Positions 33,277 through 41,122 of a stretch of DNA of 64,000 nucleotides are shown one piece after another. Numbering within the stretch: the first letter of the stretch is position 1; the number at the start of each line of letters is the position of its first letter. Source of the DNA: Ruminococcus sp. UBA1409 (GTDB lineage Bacteria; Bacillota; Clostridia; Oscillospirales; Ruminococcaceae); assembly GCA_002305045.1 (NCBI GenBank), contig DBPX01000005.1, forward strand, positions 62,001 to 126,000. Reading direction: 5' to 3'. The translations under genes and the position numbers were made by a program. Below the pieces are notes generated by a model. The model saw nothing but the letters and a program-made list of their open reading frames with translations, was not told the origin of the DNA and did not search any database.

Positions 33277-33492
33277 ATGTACTTTTTGCAAAGTGAACAC
33301 AACCCGCCGCATATCCATGCGATTTATAATGAGGATGTTGCGGCCATCGACTTTATGACAGGGGATGTGTTGGAAGGACATCTTCCCCCGAAAGCGTTAA
33401 TGATGGTACGAGAATGGCTGTCCATTCACAAAAATGCTTTACAGGAAATCTGGGAGACACAAGAATTTCGGAAGCTCCCGCCATTAGAATAA
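33277..33492 (+). CDS. DUF4160 protein, start codon apparently lost
   Basis: 71 residues from ATG 33277 (MYFLQSEHNPPHIHAIYNED). The same frame upstream encodes PVLSRFYGIVIR, the conserved N-terminus of the family, beginning at 33241; the codon before it, where homologues have ATG, is AGG at 33238-33240, 11 nt after AGGGAGG. Thus the full protein may lack a start, or use a non-standard one. DUF4160 and DUF2442 proteins are usual partners and have been proposed as a toxin-antitoxin-like pair; activity is unproven. Confidence 0.7.
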   Translation: MYFLQSEHNPPHIHAIYNEDVAAIDFMTGDVLEGHLPPKALMMVREWLSIHKNALQEIWETQEFRKLPPLE

Positions 33493-33504
33493 GGAGGTGC
33501 TTGT

Positions 33505-33939
33505 ATGTTTCATAAAATCAAAAATGTTCATCCGATTTCTGACTTCAAACTGAGCGTCCAGTTCAGCGAGGGCGTCACCAAGGTCTACGACATGAAGCCG
33601 CTGTTTGAGAAGCTACCGGCTTTCCGGCGGCTCCAGGAGGCCCCGGCGCTGTTCGCCTGTGCAAGTGTGGATACAGGCGGCTACGGCATCGTGTGGGATG
33701 ACGAGCTGGACCTGTCCTGCGATGAGCTGTGGGAGAACGGTACCGTTGTTCAAACGCCCTTTGACGGGCTGATTGCCTTTAGCGATGCGACGGAGCTGTG
33801 GGGGTTGAATGAAAGCACCCTAAGAAAAGCGATTTCCTACGGGAAACTGGTCAATGGTATAGATGTTTGTAAGTTTGGGAAGCAATGGGTGGTTTCCATT
33901 GATGCTATGAAACGGGAATATGGGACGGCTTCAAAATGA
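33505..33939 (+). CDS. DUF2442 protein fused to a helix-turn-helix domain
   Basis: 144 residues. Residues 1-90 are DUF2442 (VHPISDFKLSVQFSEGVTKVYDMKPL, GIVWDDELDLSCDELWENG). Residues 90-140 (LIAFSDATELWGLNESTLRKAISYGKL...FGKQWVVSIDAM) resemble an excisionase-like HTH. The ribosome site AAGGAGG lies 7 nt upstream, and the gene is 12 nt after DUF4160. It probably acts as antitoxin and autorepressor at 33185-33206. The first half is more GC-rich than the rest of the cassette. Confidence 0.75.
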   Translation: MFHKIKNVHPISDFKLSVQFSEGVTKVYDMKPLFEKLPAFRRLQEAPALFACASVDTGGYGIVWDDELDLSCDELWENGTVVQTPFDGLIAFSDATELWGLNESTLRKAISYGKLVNGIDVCKFGKQWVVSIDAMKREYGTASK

Positions 33940-33980
33940 AAAAGCAGACAAATCGGGATTTGACAAAGGAATGTGATTGT

Positions 33981-34292
33981 ATGCAAAAAGTTTTATTTTA
34001 CTTGCCCGCTGTGATATATACGATAGCTGTAATTGCTTTTAACATAATCCTCAAGACACTCTCTCCCTTATGGTATGCTTGGGTTGTTTTATTATGGCTT
34101 GGTGGTTTTCTGCTCAACAAAAGAAAAGTATGGGGATGTCTATTGGGGCTACTCCCTGCTATTCATCTTCTGCATATGAGCACACAATTCACAGGTCAAG
34201 CTATCAACATTGAAATGCCATTAGGAATTATTACGGCGTTGTATGTGATTGTTTGTACCTTTTGGGTTTGGAAGAAAGGATCATCCAATTAA
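33981..34292 (+). CDS. Small membrane protein of the cassette
   Basis: 103 residues from ATG 33981 (AAAGGA about 10 nt upstream); an ATG at 33936 overlapping the DUF2442 stop is also possible. Four hydrophobic segments (YLPAVIYTIAVIAFNIIL, WYAWVVLLWLGGFLL, WGCLLGLLPAIHLL, LGIITALYVIVCTFWVW). No family is recognised. Co-directional and adjacent to the DUF4160/DUF2442 pair. Confidence 0.6.
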   Translation: MQKVLFYLPAVIYTIAVIAFNIILKTLSPLWYAWVVLLWLGGFLLNKRKVWGCLLGLLPAIHLLHMSTQFTGQAINIEMPLGIITALYVIVCTFWVWKKGSSN

Positions 34293-34314
34293 GCCAATTC
34301 CAGTTTATCAAGCC

Positions 34315-34346
34315 GGCCCTCCCGGAGAAAACTCCCCGGGAGGGCC
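34315..34346. terminator. Hairpin at the cassette end
   Basis: A perfect 11-bp stem GGCCCTCCCGG (34315-34325) / CCGGGAGGGCC (34336-34346). It lies between the cassette's last gene and the spoIVB stop, so it may end transcription from both sides. There is no T-run on either strand. Confidence 0.5.
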
Positions 34347-34353
34347 GCTCCGT

Positions 34354-35556
34354 TTACCCCGCCGCCTCGAGCATATTCTCGATAAAGATTCCATATCCTC
34401 TTGACGGGTCGCTCAAAAAGACATGGGTCACGGCTCCAACCAGCTTGCCGTTTTGAAGTATCGGGCTGCCGGACATTCCCTGGACAATTCCGCCGGTCTG
34501 GGACAAAAGCTCCGGGTCGGTGACTCTTATTACCAGGTTTTTGGTGCCCAGGCCGTCGCTGAGGCTTATCCTCTCGATTTCGACCTCATACTCCTTCGGG
34601 GTGTTGCCGGATATCGTGGTGAGGATGCTTGCCTTGCCCTCGCAGACCTCCTGACGGAAGGCGATTGGCACAGCCTCGCCGTGCGGGGGATAGGTCATGA
34701 CGCCGAAAACTCCCTGCTCGCAGTTTTTGGTGACGCTTCCTGCCGCCAGCCCGGACACAAAGGTCCCGAAAAGCTCTCCGGGACAGCCACGCTCGCCTCT
34801 TTCGTAGCCGGTTACGGTGACATCCACTATCTCCCCGGAGCCTAGAGGGAGTGTCCTTTGGGTGTCGCAGTCGGATATCGGGTGACCCAGCGCTCCGTAG
34901 CAGCCGGTTTTAGGGTCTATATAGGTAAGCGTCCCCACGCCTGCCGAGCTGTCCCTAATCCAGATTCCTCCCTTGAAGCTGCCGTCCGCCTGTGACTGCA
35001 CCGGGACAAGGGAGGTCTCATAGGAATCCCTGCCTCTTTGCACCGTGAGAGCTATCGGCTCTCCGCCCGATTCGCTTATTATCTGGGACAGCCTTGCCGA
35101 GGAGCTAAGACGCTCTCCGTTTGCGCTGACTATATTGTCCCCGGCGACCAGTCCGGCGTCCTTAGCTGGGCAGACACCCTCTAGGACCTCCTGAAGCTTC
35201 ACCACCATAACGCCGTCTGTAAGAAATTTAATCCCTATCGGACTCCCTCCAGGGATGAGTGAGGGAGCCTTTGCGCTTTTAAGCTCGGCGTCCTTTATGG
35301 GCACCGTACCCCAGAGCTTTAGCTCGCCGCTGCAAAGGCTGTCGCCGTTTGCTGACGCAAGAACGGAGTCCTCGCTCCGATACAGCCTGACATCCAAAAG
35401 ACAGCCCAGCCTTGAGTACCCGGCGGACATCCCCTCCGTGAGATAGTAGCTGTCGGGGAGGCTGTGGCTGTAGAAGCCTACAATCGCCATGACCGCAAGA
35501 GCCGCTGTCAGAAATACGGCGGCTGTCCCCTTTATTAGCCTTGACACTCTTTTCAT
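34354..35556 (-). CDS. spoIVB: SpoIVB peptidase
   Basis: 400 residues. An N-terminal membrane anchor (about 9-30), a PDZ domain near 115-190 (GVMVVKLQEVLEGVCPAKDAGLVAGDNIVSANGE) and the S55 peptidase domain with GALGHPISD (catalytic His near 245) and [12 protein letters not shown] (catalytic Ser near 363). In sporulation it is secreted from the forespore and triggers SpoIVFA cleavage and sigma-K activation. The last 122 nt are one arm of the direct repeat made by the cassette insertion; the frame is intact. Confidence 0.93.
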   Translation of the reverse strand: MKRVSRLIKGTAAVFLTAALAVMAIVGFYSHSLPDSYYLTEGMSAGYSRLGCLLDVRLYRSEDSVLASANGDSLCSGELKLWGTVPIKDAELKSAKAPSLIPGGSPIGIKFLTDGVMVVKLQEVLEGVCPAKDAGLVAGDNIVSANGERLSSSARLSQIISESGGEPIALTVQRGRDSYETSLVPVQSQADGSFKGGIWIRDSSAGVGTLTYIDPKTGCYGALGHPISDCDTQRTLPLGSGEIVDVTVTGYERGERGCPGELFGTFVSGLAAGSVTKNCEQGVFGVMTYPPHGEAVPIAFRQEVCEGKASILTTISGNTPKEYEVEIERISLSDGLGTKNLVIRVTDPELLSQTGGIVQGMSGSPILQNGKLVGAVTHVFLSDPSRGYGIFIENMLEAAG

Positions 35557-35759
35557 TTATCCTAAATCCTCCAATTTTGCCTTAAACCTATAATTTCCAT
35601 CCAAAATACCTGCACAGGCAAAGCGGTATATTCTGCCGCCGCAGGTCTTTAGCCTGTAGTATTTTTAGCAGTCTGCCGCAAAATAAACCTGGTAACAAAA
35701 AAGCATTATTTTCTTAGACCGCCATAGGACGATTTTTTATTTTTACTCCCCTGCGGTAC

Positions 35760-35789
35760 TTGAATGTTGACCCTGCGGTATGATATAAT
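35760..35789 (+). promoter_or_regulatory. Promoter upstream of the DUF2500-like gene
   Basis: TTGAAT at 35760-35765, 18-nt spacer, TATAAT at 35784-35789 within TGATATAATA. An inverted repeat AATTCAA/TTGAATT (35791-35815) spans the likely start. The rest of 35557-35942 holds no gene that I can see; the spoIVB promoter must lie there but I could not identify it. Confidence 0.6.
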
Positions 35790-35942
35790 AAATTCAAGCG
35801 CTGCGCTTTTGAATTTCTAGGCTTATTTGCAGGCACGGGCGGGGATTTCTGATGTATTTGGAATACCTTGATTTTTACAATTACGACGGGGACGGCTCGG
35901 GGACTTTAATACAATCTTTGGTACAGGATGGGGGAGTGGCGG

Positions 35943-36290
35943 ATGGAAAACATCGCTGATTATATCTCTGCTGTCTGCGCTGTGGCTGCGGCGGCATTGT
36001 TTTTAAATGTCATGATAAGGGGAATCATAGGCACGGCAAAGGGAGGACGGGGAAAGGTTGAAACCGTCCGGGCGGAGCTGTGCGAAAAGCTTGACGGGGA
36101 TAGCGGGTCAAAAACGCCGCCGACCTTGGTTTTTCGTATGGAGGACGGAAGTAAGTCTGTTCTTAGCGCCACCAAAAAGGAATACGACACGCTGAAGATA
36201 GGCTCGAAGGGAGTGCTTTCCCACAAAAATCACTGCCTTCTTGACTTTGAGATAAAGGACTCTTGGGAGGAGCAAAATGAGAAAGAATAA
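35943..36290 (+). CDS. DUF2500-like membrane-anchored protein
   Basis: 115 residues from ATG 35943, which follows GGGGGAG; an ATG at 35928 lacks a ribosome site. One N-terminal membrane helix (ISAVCAVAAAALFLNVMI), then a small beta domain with LVFRMEDGSKSVLSATKKEYDTLKIGSKGVLSHKNHCLLDFE, like DUF2500/DUF7489 proteins. Function unknown. It overlaps the next gene by 14 nt. Confidence 0.6.
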   Translation: MENIADYISAVCAVAAAALFLNVMIRGIIGTAKGGRGKVETVRAELCEKLDGDSGSKTPPTLVFRMEDGSKSVLSATKKEYDTLKIGSKGVLSHKNHCLLDFEIKDSWEEQNEKE

Positions 36291-36771
36291 CGAAGCTGCC
36301 GACAGGCCTGTTCAGACCGGCTACAAAAGATACTCCGACAATAAGCTCACAATCGGGATGAAGATACTTTTCAGCCTGGTATACGCCTGGTCCTGCTTTT
36401 TCTGGGGCGGAGTGACAGTAATCAATTTCTACTGGTTTATGCCTCAGGAGGCTCACCTTGCGTCCGGCTTTTTAATTGGAGACATCTTTATAACTCTGGG
36501 GCTTATAGCCTGCTGGTTTAGGTGCTACATCCTGCAATTTCCTTTGAATGTAATAGGCGGAAGCATATACCTTGTCAACGCCGGCGAGATGATAGATAAT
36601 TCCGCAAAGACCGTCTTTACCCCCTCCTTCGAGCTTAGGTATATGCCGGTGGCGATTATTTTGATACTCTCGCTCTGCCTGCTGGTTTTGCAGCTTATAA
36701 GCTTCTTTGCAAAAAGGAGCCAAGCTAAGGAGGAGTACAACAACCGTCCGTCTGGGAGCATACTGGATTAG
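36277..36771 (+). CDS. Four-helix membrane protein of unknown function
   Basis: 164 residues. Hydrophobic segments near 28-50, 64-82, 86-104 and 123-146 (AIILILSLCLLVLQLISFF). No family recognised. It overlaps the DUF2500-like gene by 14 nt, so is translated with it; murI follows after 92 nt. Confidence 0.6.
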   Translation: MRKNNEAADRPVQTGYKRYSDNKLTIGMKILFSLVYAWSCFFWGGVTVINFYWFMPQEAHLASGFLIGDIFITLGLIACWFRCYILQFPLNVIGGSIYLVNAGEMIDNSAKTVFTPSFELRYMPVAIILILSLCLLVLQLISFFAKRSQAKEEYNNRPSGSILD

Positions 36772-36863
36772 CGGCAGTATATATTTTATCGGGGATAATA
36801 AAATGTAGCGTGCAGGTTTTTTAGGGCGGGTAACCCTGCAAATTTCTTTGAAAAGGTGATTTC

Positions 36864-37673
36864 ATGACAGACAGGCTTCGTCCCATAGGGGTTTTTGATT
36901 CCGGAGTCGGCGGGCTGACGACGGTAAGGGAGCTTACACGCCTTCTTCCGGGGGAGGATATAATATATCTCGGAGACACTGCAAGGGTGCCCTACGGCAC
37001 CAAGAGCCGGGAGACTATAAAAAGGTACGCCAAGCAGGACTTTGAGTTTTTGAAGCGGTTTGATGTAAAGCTTATCGTCGCCGCCTGCGGAACGGTGTCC
37101 TCCACCGTCGAGCCGGGGGAGCTTGGCCAGGGGCTTTACACCGGGGTTATAGAGCCTGCGGTGGAGGCTGCCGTCAGGGCGACAGTCTCAAAAAGAATCG
37201 GGATAATCGGAACAAGCGCAACCATAAGGAGCGGGAGCTACTCAAGCCTTATAAAAAGGGAGCTTCCCGGAGCCGTGGTGGTGGAAAAGGCGTGCCCTAT
37301 GTTCGTGCCGCTGGTGGAAAATGGCTATACCTCCAGGGACTGCCTTCCCTGCGTTGAGATAGCAAGGGAGTATCTTCTTCCGCTGAAGGAGGCGGGGGTC
37401 GACACTCTGATATTAGGCTGTACACATTATCCCATAATATCCGATGTTATATCGATGATTATGGGAAGCGAGGTCAAGCTTATCTCCTCAGGAGGGGAGG
37501 CGGGCCGCAGAGCGGTCAGGCTTCTTAGCGAGAACTCTCTTTTGAGCGATAAAAGGGAGGGCGGCAGGGTCACTCTTTACTGTACCGACAGTCCCGAGCT
37601 TTTCAGAGAGAACGCAAGGCACTTCCTGGAGGGACTTATGGACGCCGACATCATAGGCTGTAGTATAGAGTAG
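36864..37673 (+). CDS. murI: Glutamate racemase
   Basis: 269 residues. N-terminal IGVFDSGVGGLTTVREL and YLGDTARVPYGTKS, catalytic Cys regions VAACGTVSSTVEP (near 76) and LGCTHYPII (near 190). It supplies D-glutamate for peptidoglycan. The first Cys motif lacks the usual Asn (CNTAS is CGTVS), as in some clostridial enzymes. It lies 49 nt before the DUF1934 gene. Confidence 0.92.
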   Translation: MTDRLRPIGVFDSGVGGLTTVRELTRLLPGEDIIYLGDTARVPYGTKSRETIKRYAKQDFEFLKRFDVKLIVAACGTVSSTVEPGELGQGLYTGVIEPAVEAAVRATVSKRIGIIGTSATIRSGSYSSLIKRELPGAVVVEKACPMFVPLVENGYTSRDCLPCVEIAREYLLPLKEAGVDTLILGCTHYPIISDVISMIMGSEVKLISSGGEAGRRAVRLLSENSLLSDKREGGRVTLYCTDSPELFRENARHFLEGLMDADIIGCSIE

Positions 37674-37722
37674 CAAAAATCGGTACGGCAGGCTAATGCG
37701 GAGCCGGGAAAGGAAATACAAA

Positions 37723-38178
37723 TTGAAGGATGTAATTATTACCATGCTCTCCAGCGTCAAGGGGCCGATGGGAGAGGACAGCACCGAGCTTATAACCGAC
37801 GGCTCCTACACAAAAAATCAGTGGGGCTGTGTGTTTGCCTACTCCGAGTCGGACGCAACCGGCTATGACGGCTCTGAAACGGTCGTCAGCGTCTGCCCGG
37901 GAGAGCGTTTGGAGCTTGTAAGGACTGGAAACGCCAGCACCGAGCTTCTAATCGAGACCGACGAAAGAAACTACTGCACCTATCGCACACCCTTCGGCGA
38001 GATGACCATAAGCACCCTTGCAAAAAGGGTGGAGGCCGACCTCGGCGAGGACTGGGCGGAGATTGCGGCGGATTATGTTCTTGACATCAACTCAGTCTCG
38101 GCGCGGGAGTACAGTCTTAAAATTTCAATAAGGCCGGACAATTCCGAAAAATCAATGTCAGCTGAGGGCTGCTCCTAG
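37723..38178 (+). CDS. DUF1934 (YwiB-like) calycin-fold protein
   Basis: 151 residues from TTG 37723, chosen because AAAGGA lies 8 nt upstream and family members begin with K-x-V-x-I; a longer frame to ATG 37696 exists. RTPFGEMTISTLAKRVEADL and YVLDINSVSAREYSLKISI are DUF1934 features. The family often sits near argS or murI. Function unknown, cytoplasmic. Confidence 0.78.
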   Translation: MKDVIITMLSSVKGPMGEDSTELITDGSYTKNQWGCVFAYSESDATGYDGSETVVSVCPGERLELVRTGNASTELLIETDERNYCTYRTPFGEMTISTLAKRVEADLGEDWAEIAADYVLDINSVSAREYSLKISIRPDNSEKSMSAEGCS

Positions 38179-38330
38179 TAGCAATAGCCGTCAGGATGAA
38201 TAACGACCTTTCTTTGAGATATAATATCCACAAGCTAGTTTGCTTGATTGGGCGGGCGGCGAGTCAAGCCGGCGGAGCTTTTCCTGCCGTGCGGTCCGCC
38301 CGGTTATATTCTTGAAAGGAAATAAAAGCC

Positions 38331-38705
38331 ATGAAAAGATTTTTGCTATTTTCCATCGCCTGCGTGCTCTGTCTGGGACTGTTAGCCGGCTGTAACGACA
38401 GCGAGACCGGCCGTATTGACGGCTCCGAGCCGTCTATACAGCTCCCCGGCACGACTCCCAGCACTCCTACCGGCACCAACCCGTCGGTAAGCTCGGGCAG
38501 TATAAGCACGCCCACAGGCTCCGAGCCCTCCTCGTCGGCTCCTGGGACCGTCACCACTCCCGACACGGGCGTGACGCCCTCTCCCTCGCTGACCGAGGAC
38601 GATGCAAGCGATTCCCGTGACGAAAGGAGCGGGTCGGACAGGCCGGACAGCTCGGGCGGCAGAAATGAAAGCGACAGGGAAGGCTCCGGCAATTCGGCGG
38701 ACTGA
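38331..38705 (+). CDS. Low-complexity lipoprotein
   Basis: 124 residues. Lipobox LLAGC (Cys about 21), then only Ser/Thr/Pro/Gly/Asp-rich sequence with no globular domain. The GGAAAT ribosome site and a -10-like TATAAT at 38220-38225 are present. It may be a cell-wall spacer or a remnant of a larger lipoprotein. Function unknown. Confidence 0.6.
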   Translation: MKRFLLFSIACVLCLGLLAGCNDSETGRIDGSEPSIQLPGTTPSTPTGTNPSVSSGSISTPTGSEPSSSAPGTVTTPDTGVTPSPSLTEDDASDSRDERSGSDRPDSSGGRNESDREGSGNSAD

Positions 38706-38715
38706 GGTTAATACA

Positions 38716-38757
38716 GAGAGGGCAGGATGCGCTTTGCTTCCGCCCTCTTATTTTTTT
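38716..38757 (+). terminator. Terminator after the low-complexity lipoprotein
   Basis: The stem AGAGGGC (38717-38723) / GCCCTCT (38742-38748) is followed by TATTTTTTT. Confidence 0.8.
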
Positions 38758-38776
38758 CAAAAATTGCTTTTAGCTC

Positions 38777-38805
38777 TTGAAATAAAGGCTTGATTATAGT
38801 ATACT
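38777..38805 (+). promoter_or_regulatory. Sigma-A promoter for the CE2 esterase operon
   Basis: TTGAAA at 38777-38782, 17-nt spacer, TATACT at 38800-38805. A 13-bp palindrome TGACGG-A-CCGTCA at 38812-38824 covers the likely start and may be an operator. Confidence 0.75.
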
Positions 38806-38859
38806 TTAGCTTGACGGACCGTCAGGAAGGCGGTCAATAAAATAAGGGAGGATGATTGC

Positions 38860-39906
38860 TTGAAATATTACATAAACGGCGATAAATTCGGACTTACAGG
38901 TCGTATAGATATCAGCGAGCCGGACACCCCGGTGCTAATCTGGGCTGGCTCATACATCTCGTTTTGCTTCAAGGGGACCGGAGCCTCGCTTGAGCTTGAA
39001 AATCTCCAGGGCTGGGGATATAACTGCATAGGCTTCGTCGTGGACGGCGAGGAAAGGGTCATTAAAACCGAGAAGGGCAGGTCCTTAGTGACGCTCTGCG
39101 GCGGTCTTGCCGACAAGCCTCACGAGTGCTATATATACCGTGCCAACTCCGGCGGCTGCGGATATATAAAGCTCCACGGGCTAATTTTGGAGGACGGGGC
39201 GCAGCTTCTTGACCCTCCCAAAAAGCCGAAGAAGCGCATAGAATTTTACGGCGACTCGGTGACGGCAGGGGAGGTCGTCGACGCAGACGAATTTACCGGG
39301 CTTGCCGACCCCGAGGGCAACATCGGGCAGTATGACAACTCCTGGCACTCCTATGCCATGCGTGTGGGAAGAATGCTCCCCGCAGAGGTCCACAATGTCT
39401 CCCAGGGCGGAATTGCGATACTTGACGGCACGGGGTACTTCGAGATGCCGAAGATGATAGGCATGGAGAGCTGCTACGATAAGCTAAGATACTGCTCCTT
39501 CGACGAAAAAACGCCCTGGAGCTTTTCAAGGTTCAGACCTCATGTTATCGTCTTTGCGATAGGTCAAAACGACCACAACCCGAATCCCGACTGCATCTAC
39601 GACAAGGTAAACTATCGCCGCAAGTGGGAGGACAGGTATATCTCGATGATAACCAAAATCCGCCACTACTCCCCTGATGCGGTAATAGTTCTTGCGCTCA
39701 CCGTCTTAAACCACGATCCCGCATGGGACGAGGCCATAGCCGAGATAAAGGACCGCATGGGCGGCGAGAAAAACGGAGTTTATCATCTTGTATATTCAAG
39801 GTGCGGCAAGGCGACTCCCGGGCATCCAAGAAACCTTGAGCAGCAGGAGATGGCAAAGGAGCTTACCGATTTTCTTAACTCCCTGCCAAAAAGCACATGG
39901 AGATAG
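38860..39906 (+). CDS. CE2-type SGNH carbohydrate esterase, cytoplasmic
   Basis: 348 residues from TTG 38860 (GGGAGG 8 nt upstream). An N-terminal jelly-roll (about 1-115) precedes an SGNH domain: IEFYGDSVTAG (nucleophile Ser), VFAIGQNDHN and TPGHPRNLEQQEMA (His). This layout is that of CE2 acetyl esterases that deacetylate xylan or mannan oligosaccharides. No signal peptide. It overlaps the region upstream of fprA and may share its transcript. Confidence 0.8.
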   Translation: MKYYINGDKFGLTGRIDISEPDTPVLIWAGSYISFCFKGTGASLELENLQGWGYNCIGFVVDGEERVIKTEKGRSLVTLCGGLADKPHECYIYRANSGGCGYIKLHGLILEDGAQLLDPPKKPKKRIEFYGDSVTAGEVVDADEFTGLADPEGNIGQYDNSWHSYAMRVGRMLPAEVHNVSQGGIAILDGTGYFEMPKMIGMESCYDKLRYCSFDEKTPWSFSRFRPHVIVFAIGQNDHNPNPDCIYDKVNYRRKWEDRYISMITKIRHYSPDAVIVLALTVLNHDPAWDEAIAEIKDRMGGEKNGVYHLVYSRCGKATPGHPRNLEQQEMAKELTDFLNSLPKSTWR

Positions 39907-39938
39907 CTCTGAAAAATGATTCACAGGAGGCTAAGAGT

Positions 39939-41102
39939 ATGAATATAACAAACGACATTAAATATATAGGCGTCAACGACCATGATATAGACCTCTTTGA
40001 GGGTCAGTACGCAGTCCCCAACGGCATGTCCTACAACTCTTATGTTATAGTAGATGAGAAAATAGCCGTTATGGACACCGTGGACATCCACTTCACCCAG
40101 GAGTGGCTGGGAAATCTTAGGGCTGCCTTGGGAGGGAAAAAGCCGGACTATCTGGTTGTTTCCCATATGGAGCCTGACCACTCCGCAAATATCGACAATT
40201 TTCTGGCTGAGTACCCTGAGGCTGTCGTCGTGGCGTCTAAGATGGCGTTTACCATGATGGGGCAGTTCTTCGGAACCGAGTACGAGAATAGGCGTATAAT
40301 CGTGAAGGACGGAGACTCGCTCAGCCTGGGAAGCCATACCCTTGTTTTCTACACCGCTCCCATGGTCCACTGGCCGGAGGTCATAGTGACCTATGACAGC
40401 CATGACAAGGTTCTGTTCTCGGCGGACGGCTTCGGTAAGTTCGGAGCCATGGACATCAAGGAGGACTGGGTCTGCGAGGCAAGAAGATATTATATAGGAA
40501 TAGTCGGCAAGTTCGGTCAGCCGGTTCAGGCTCTTTTGAAGAAGGCGTCAGCGCTTGATATCGACTACATCTGTCCGCTTCACGGCGAGATTTTAAGCGA
40601 GAATCTCGGCTACTATATCGGGCTTTACGACACCTGGTCGAGCTATCAGCCGGAGACAGACGGCGTATTTATCGCCTACACCTCGGTGTACGGTCACACA
40701 CAGGAGGCTGCTGTTAGGCTCGCTGGAATGCTTGAGGACAGGGGAGTCTCCGTAGCGGTTGCAGACCTCGCAAGGTGCGACATGGCTGAGGCTGTGGAGG
40801 ATGCCTTTAGGTACAGCAAAACCGTGCTTGCAACCACCACCTACAACACCGGGATATTCCCGCCGATGCAGGAGTTTTTGCACCATCTTACCGAAAGGTG
40901 CTTCCAAAACAGGCAGATAGGCATAATCGAGAACGGCTCCTGGGCGCCGATGGCTGCTAAGGTTATGCAAAAGGAGCTTTCCGGCTGCTGCAATTTAAGC
41001 ATAATCCAGCCGGTCGTAACTATAAAATCCTCGCTCAGCCAAGGCTCGCTTGAAGCTCTTGAAAAGCTGGCGGACGCTCTTTGCGAGGGTCTTGAGGCAT
41101 AA
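39939..41102 (+). CDS. fprA: Flavodiiron protein (FprA)
   Basis: 387 residues from ATG 39939 (AGGAGG 9 nt upstream). The beta-lactamase-like di-iron domain has SHMEPDHSAN (H-x-E-x-D-H ligands), HWPEV, SADGFGKFG (Asp bridge) and CPLHGEI; the flavodoxin domain starts AYTSVYGHTQEAA near 265. It reduces O2 to water and/or NO to N2O in anaerobes. The rubredoxin-fused flavin reductase just downstream is its likely electron donor. Confidence 0.93.
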   Translation: MNITNDIKYIGVNDHDIDLFEGQYAVPNGMSYNSYVIVDEKIAVMDTVDIHFTQEWLGNLRAALGGKKPDYLVVSHMEPDHSANIDNFLAEYPEAVVVASKMAFTMMGQFFGTEYENRRIIVKDGDSLSLGSHTLVFYTAPMVHWPEVIVTYDSHDKVLFSADGFGKFGAMDIKEDWVCEARRYYIGIVGKFGQPVQALLKKASALDIDYICPLHGEILSENLGYYIGLYDTWSSYQPETDGVFIAYTSVYGHTQEAAVRLAGMLEDRGVSVAVADLARCDMAEAVEDAFRYSKTVLATTTYNTGIFPPMQEFLHHLTERCFQNRQIGIIENGSWAPMAAKVMQKELSGCCNLSIIQPVVTIKSSLSQGSLEALEKLADALCEGLEA

Positions 41103-41122
41103 AATCAACGGGAGGGATAAGG

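Larger units (their letters stand above)
33127..34475. mobile_element. Integrase-less cassette inserted in the spoIVB 3' end
   Basis: The unit is 1227 bp of unrelated, mostly AT-richer DNA plus one 122-bp copy of the spoIVB end, so the target gene is restored. It holds its own promoter and three plus-strand genes, opposite to spoIVB. No recombinase is present. Perfect identity of the flanking repeats means a recent event. It fits a cis-mobilisable element or a single-crossover integration. Confidence 0.75.
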
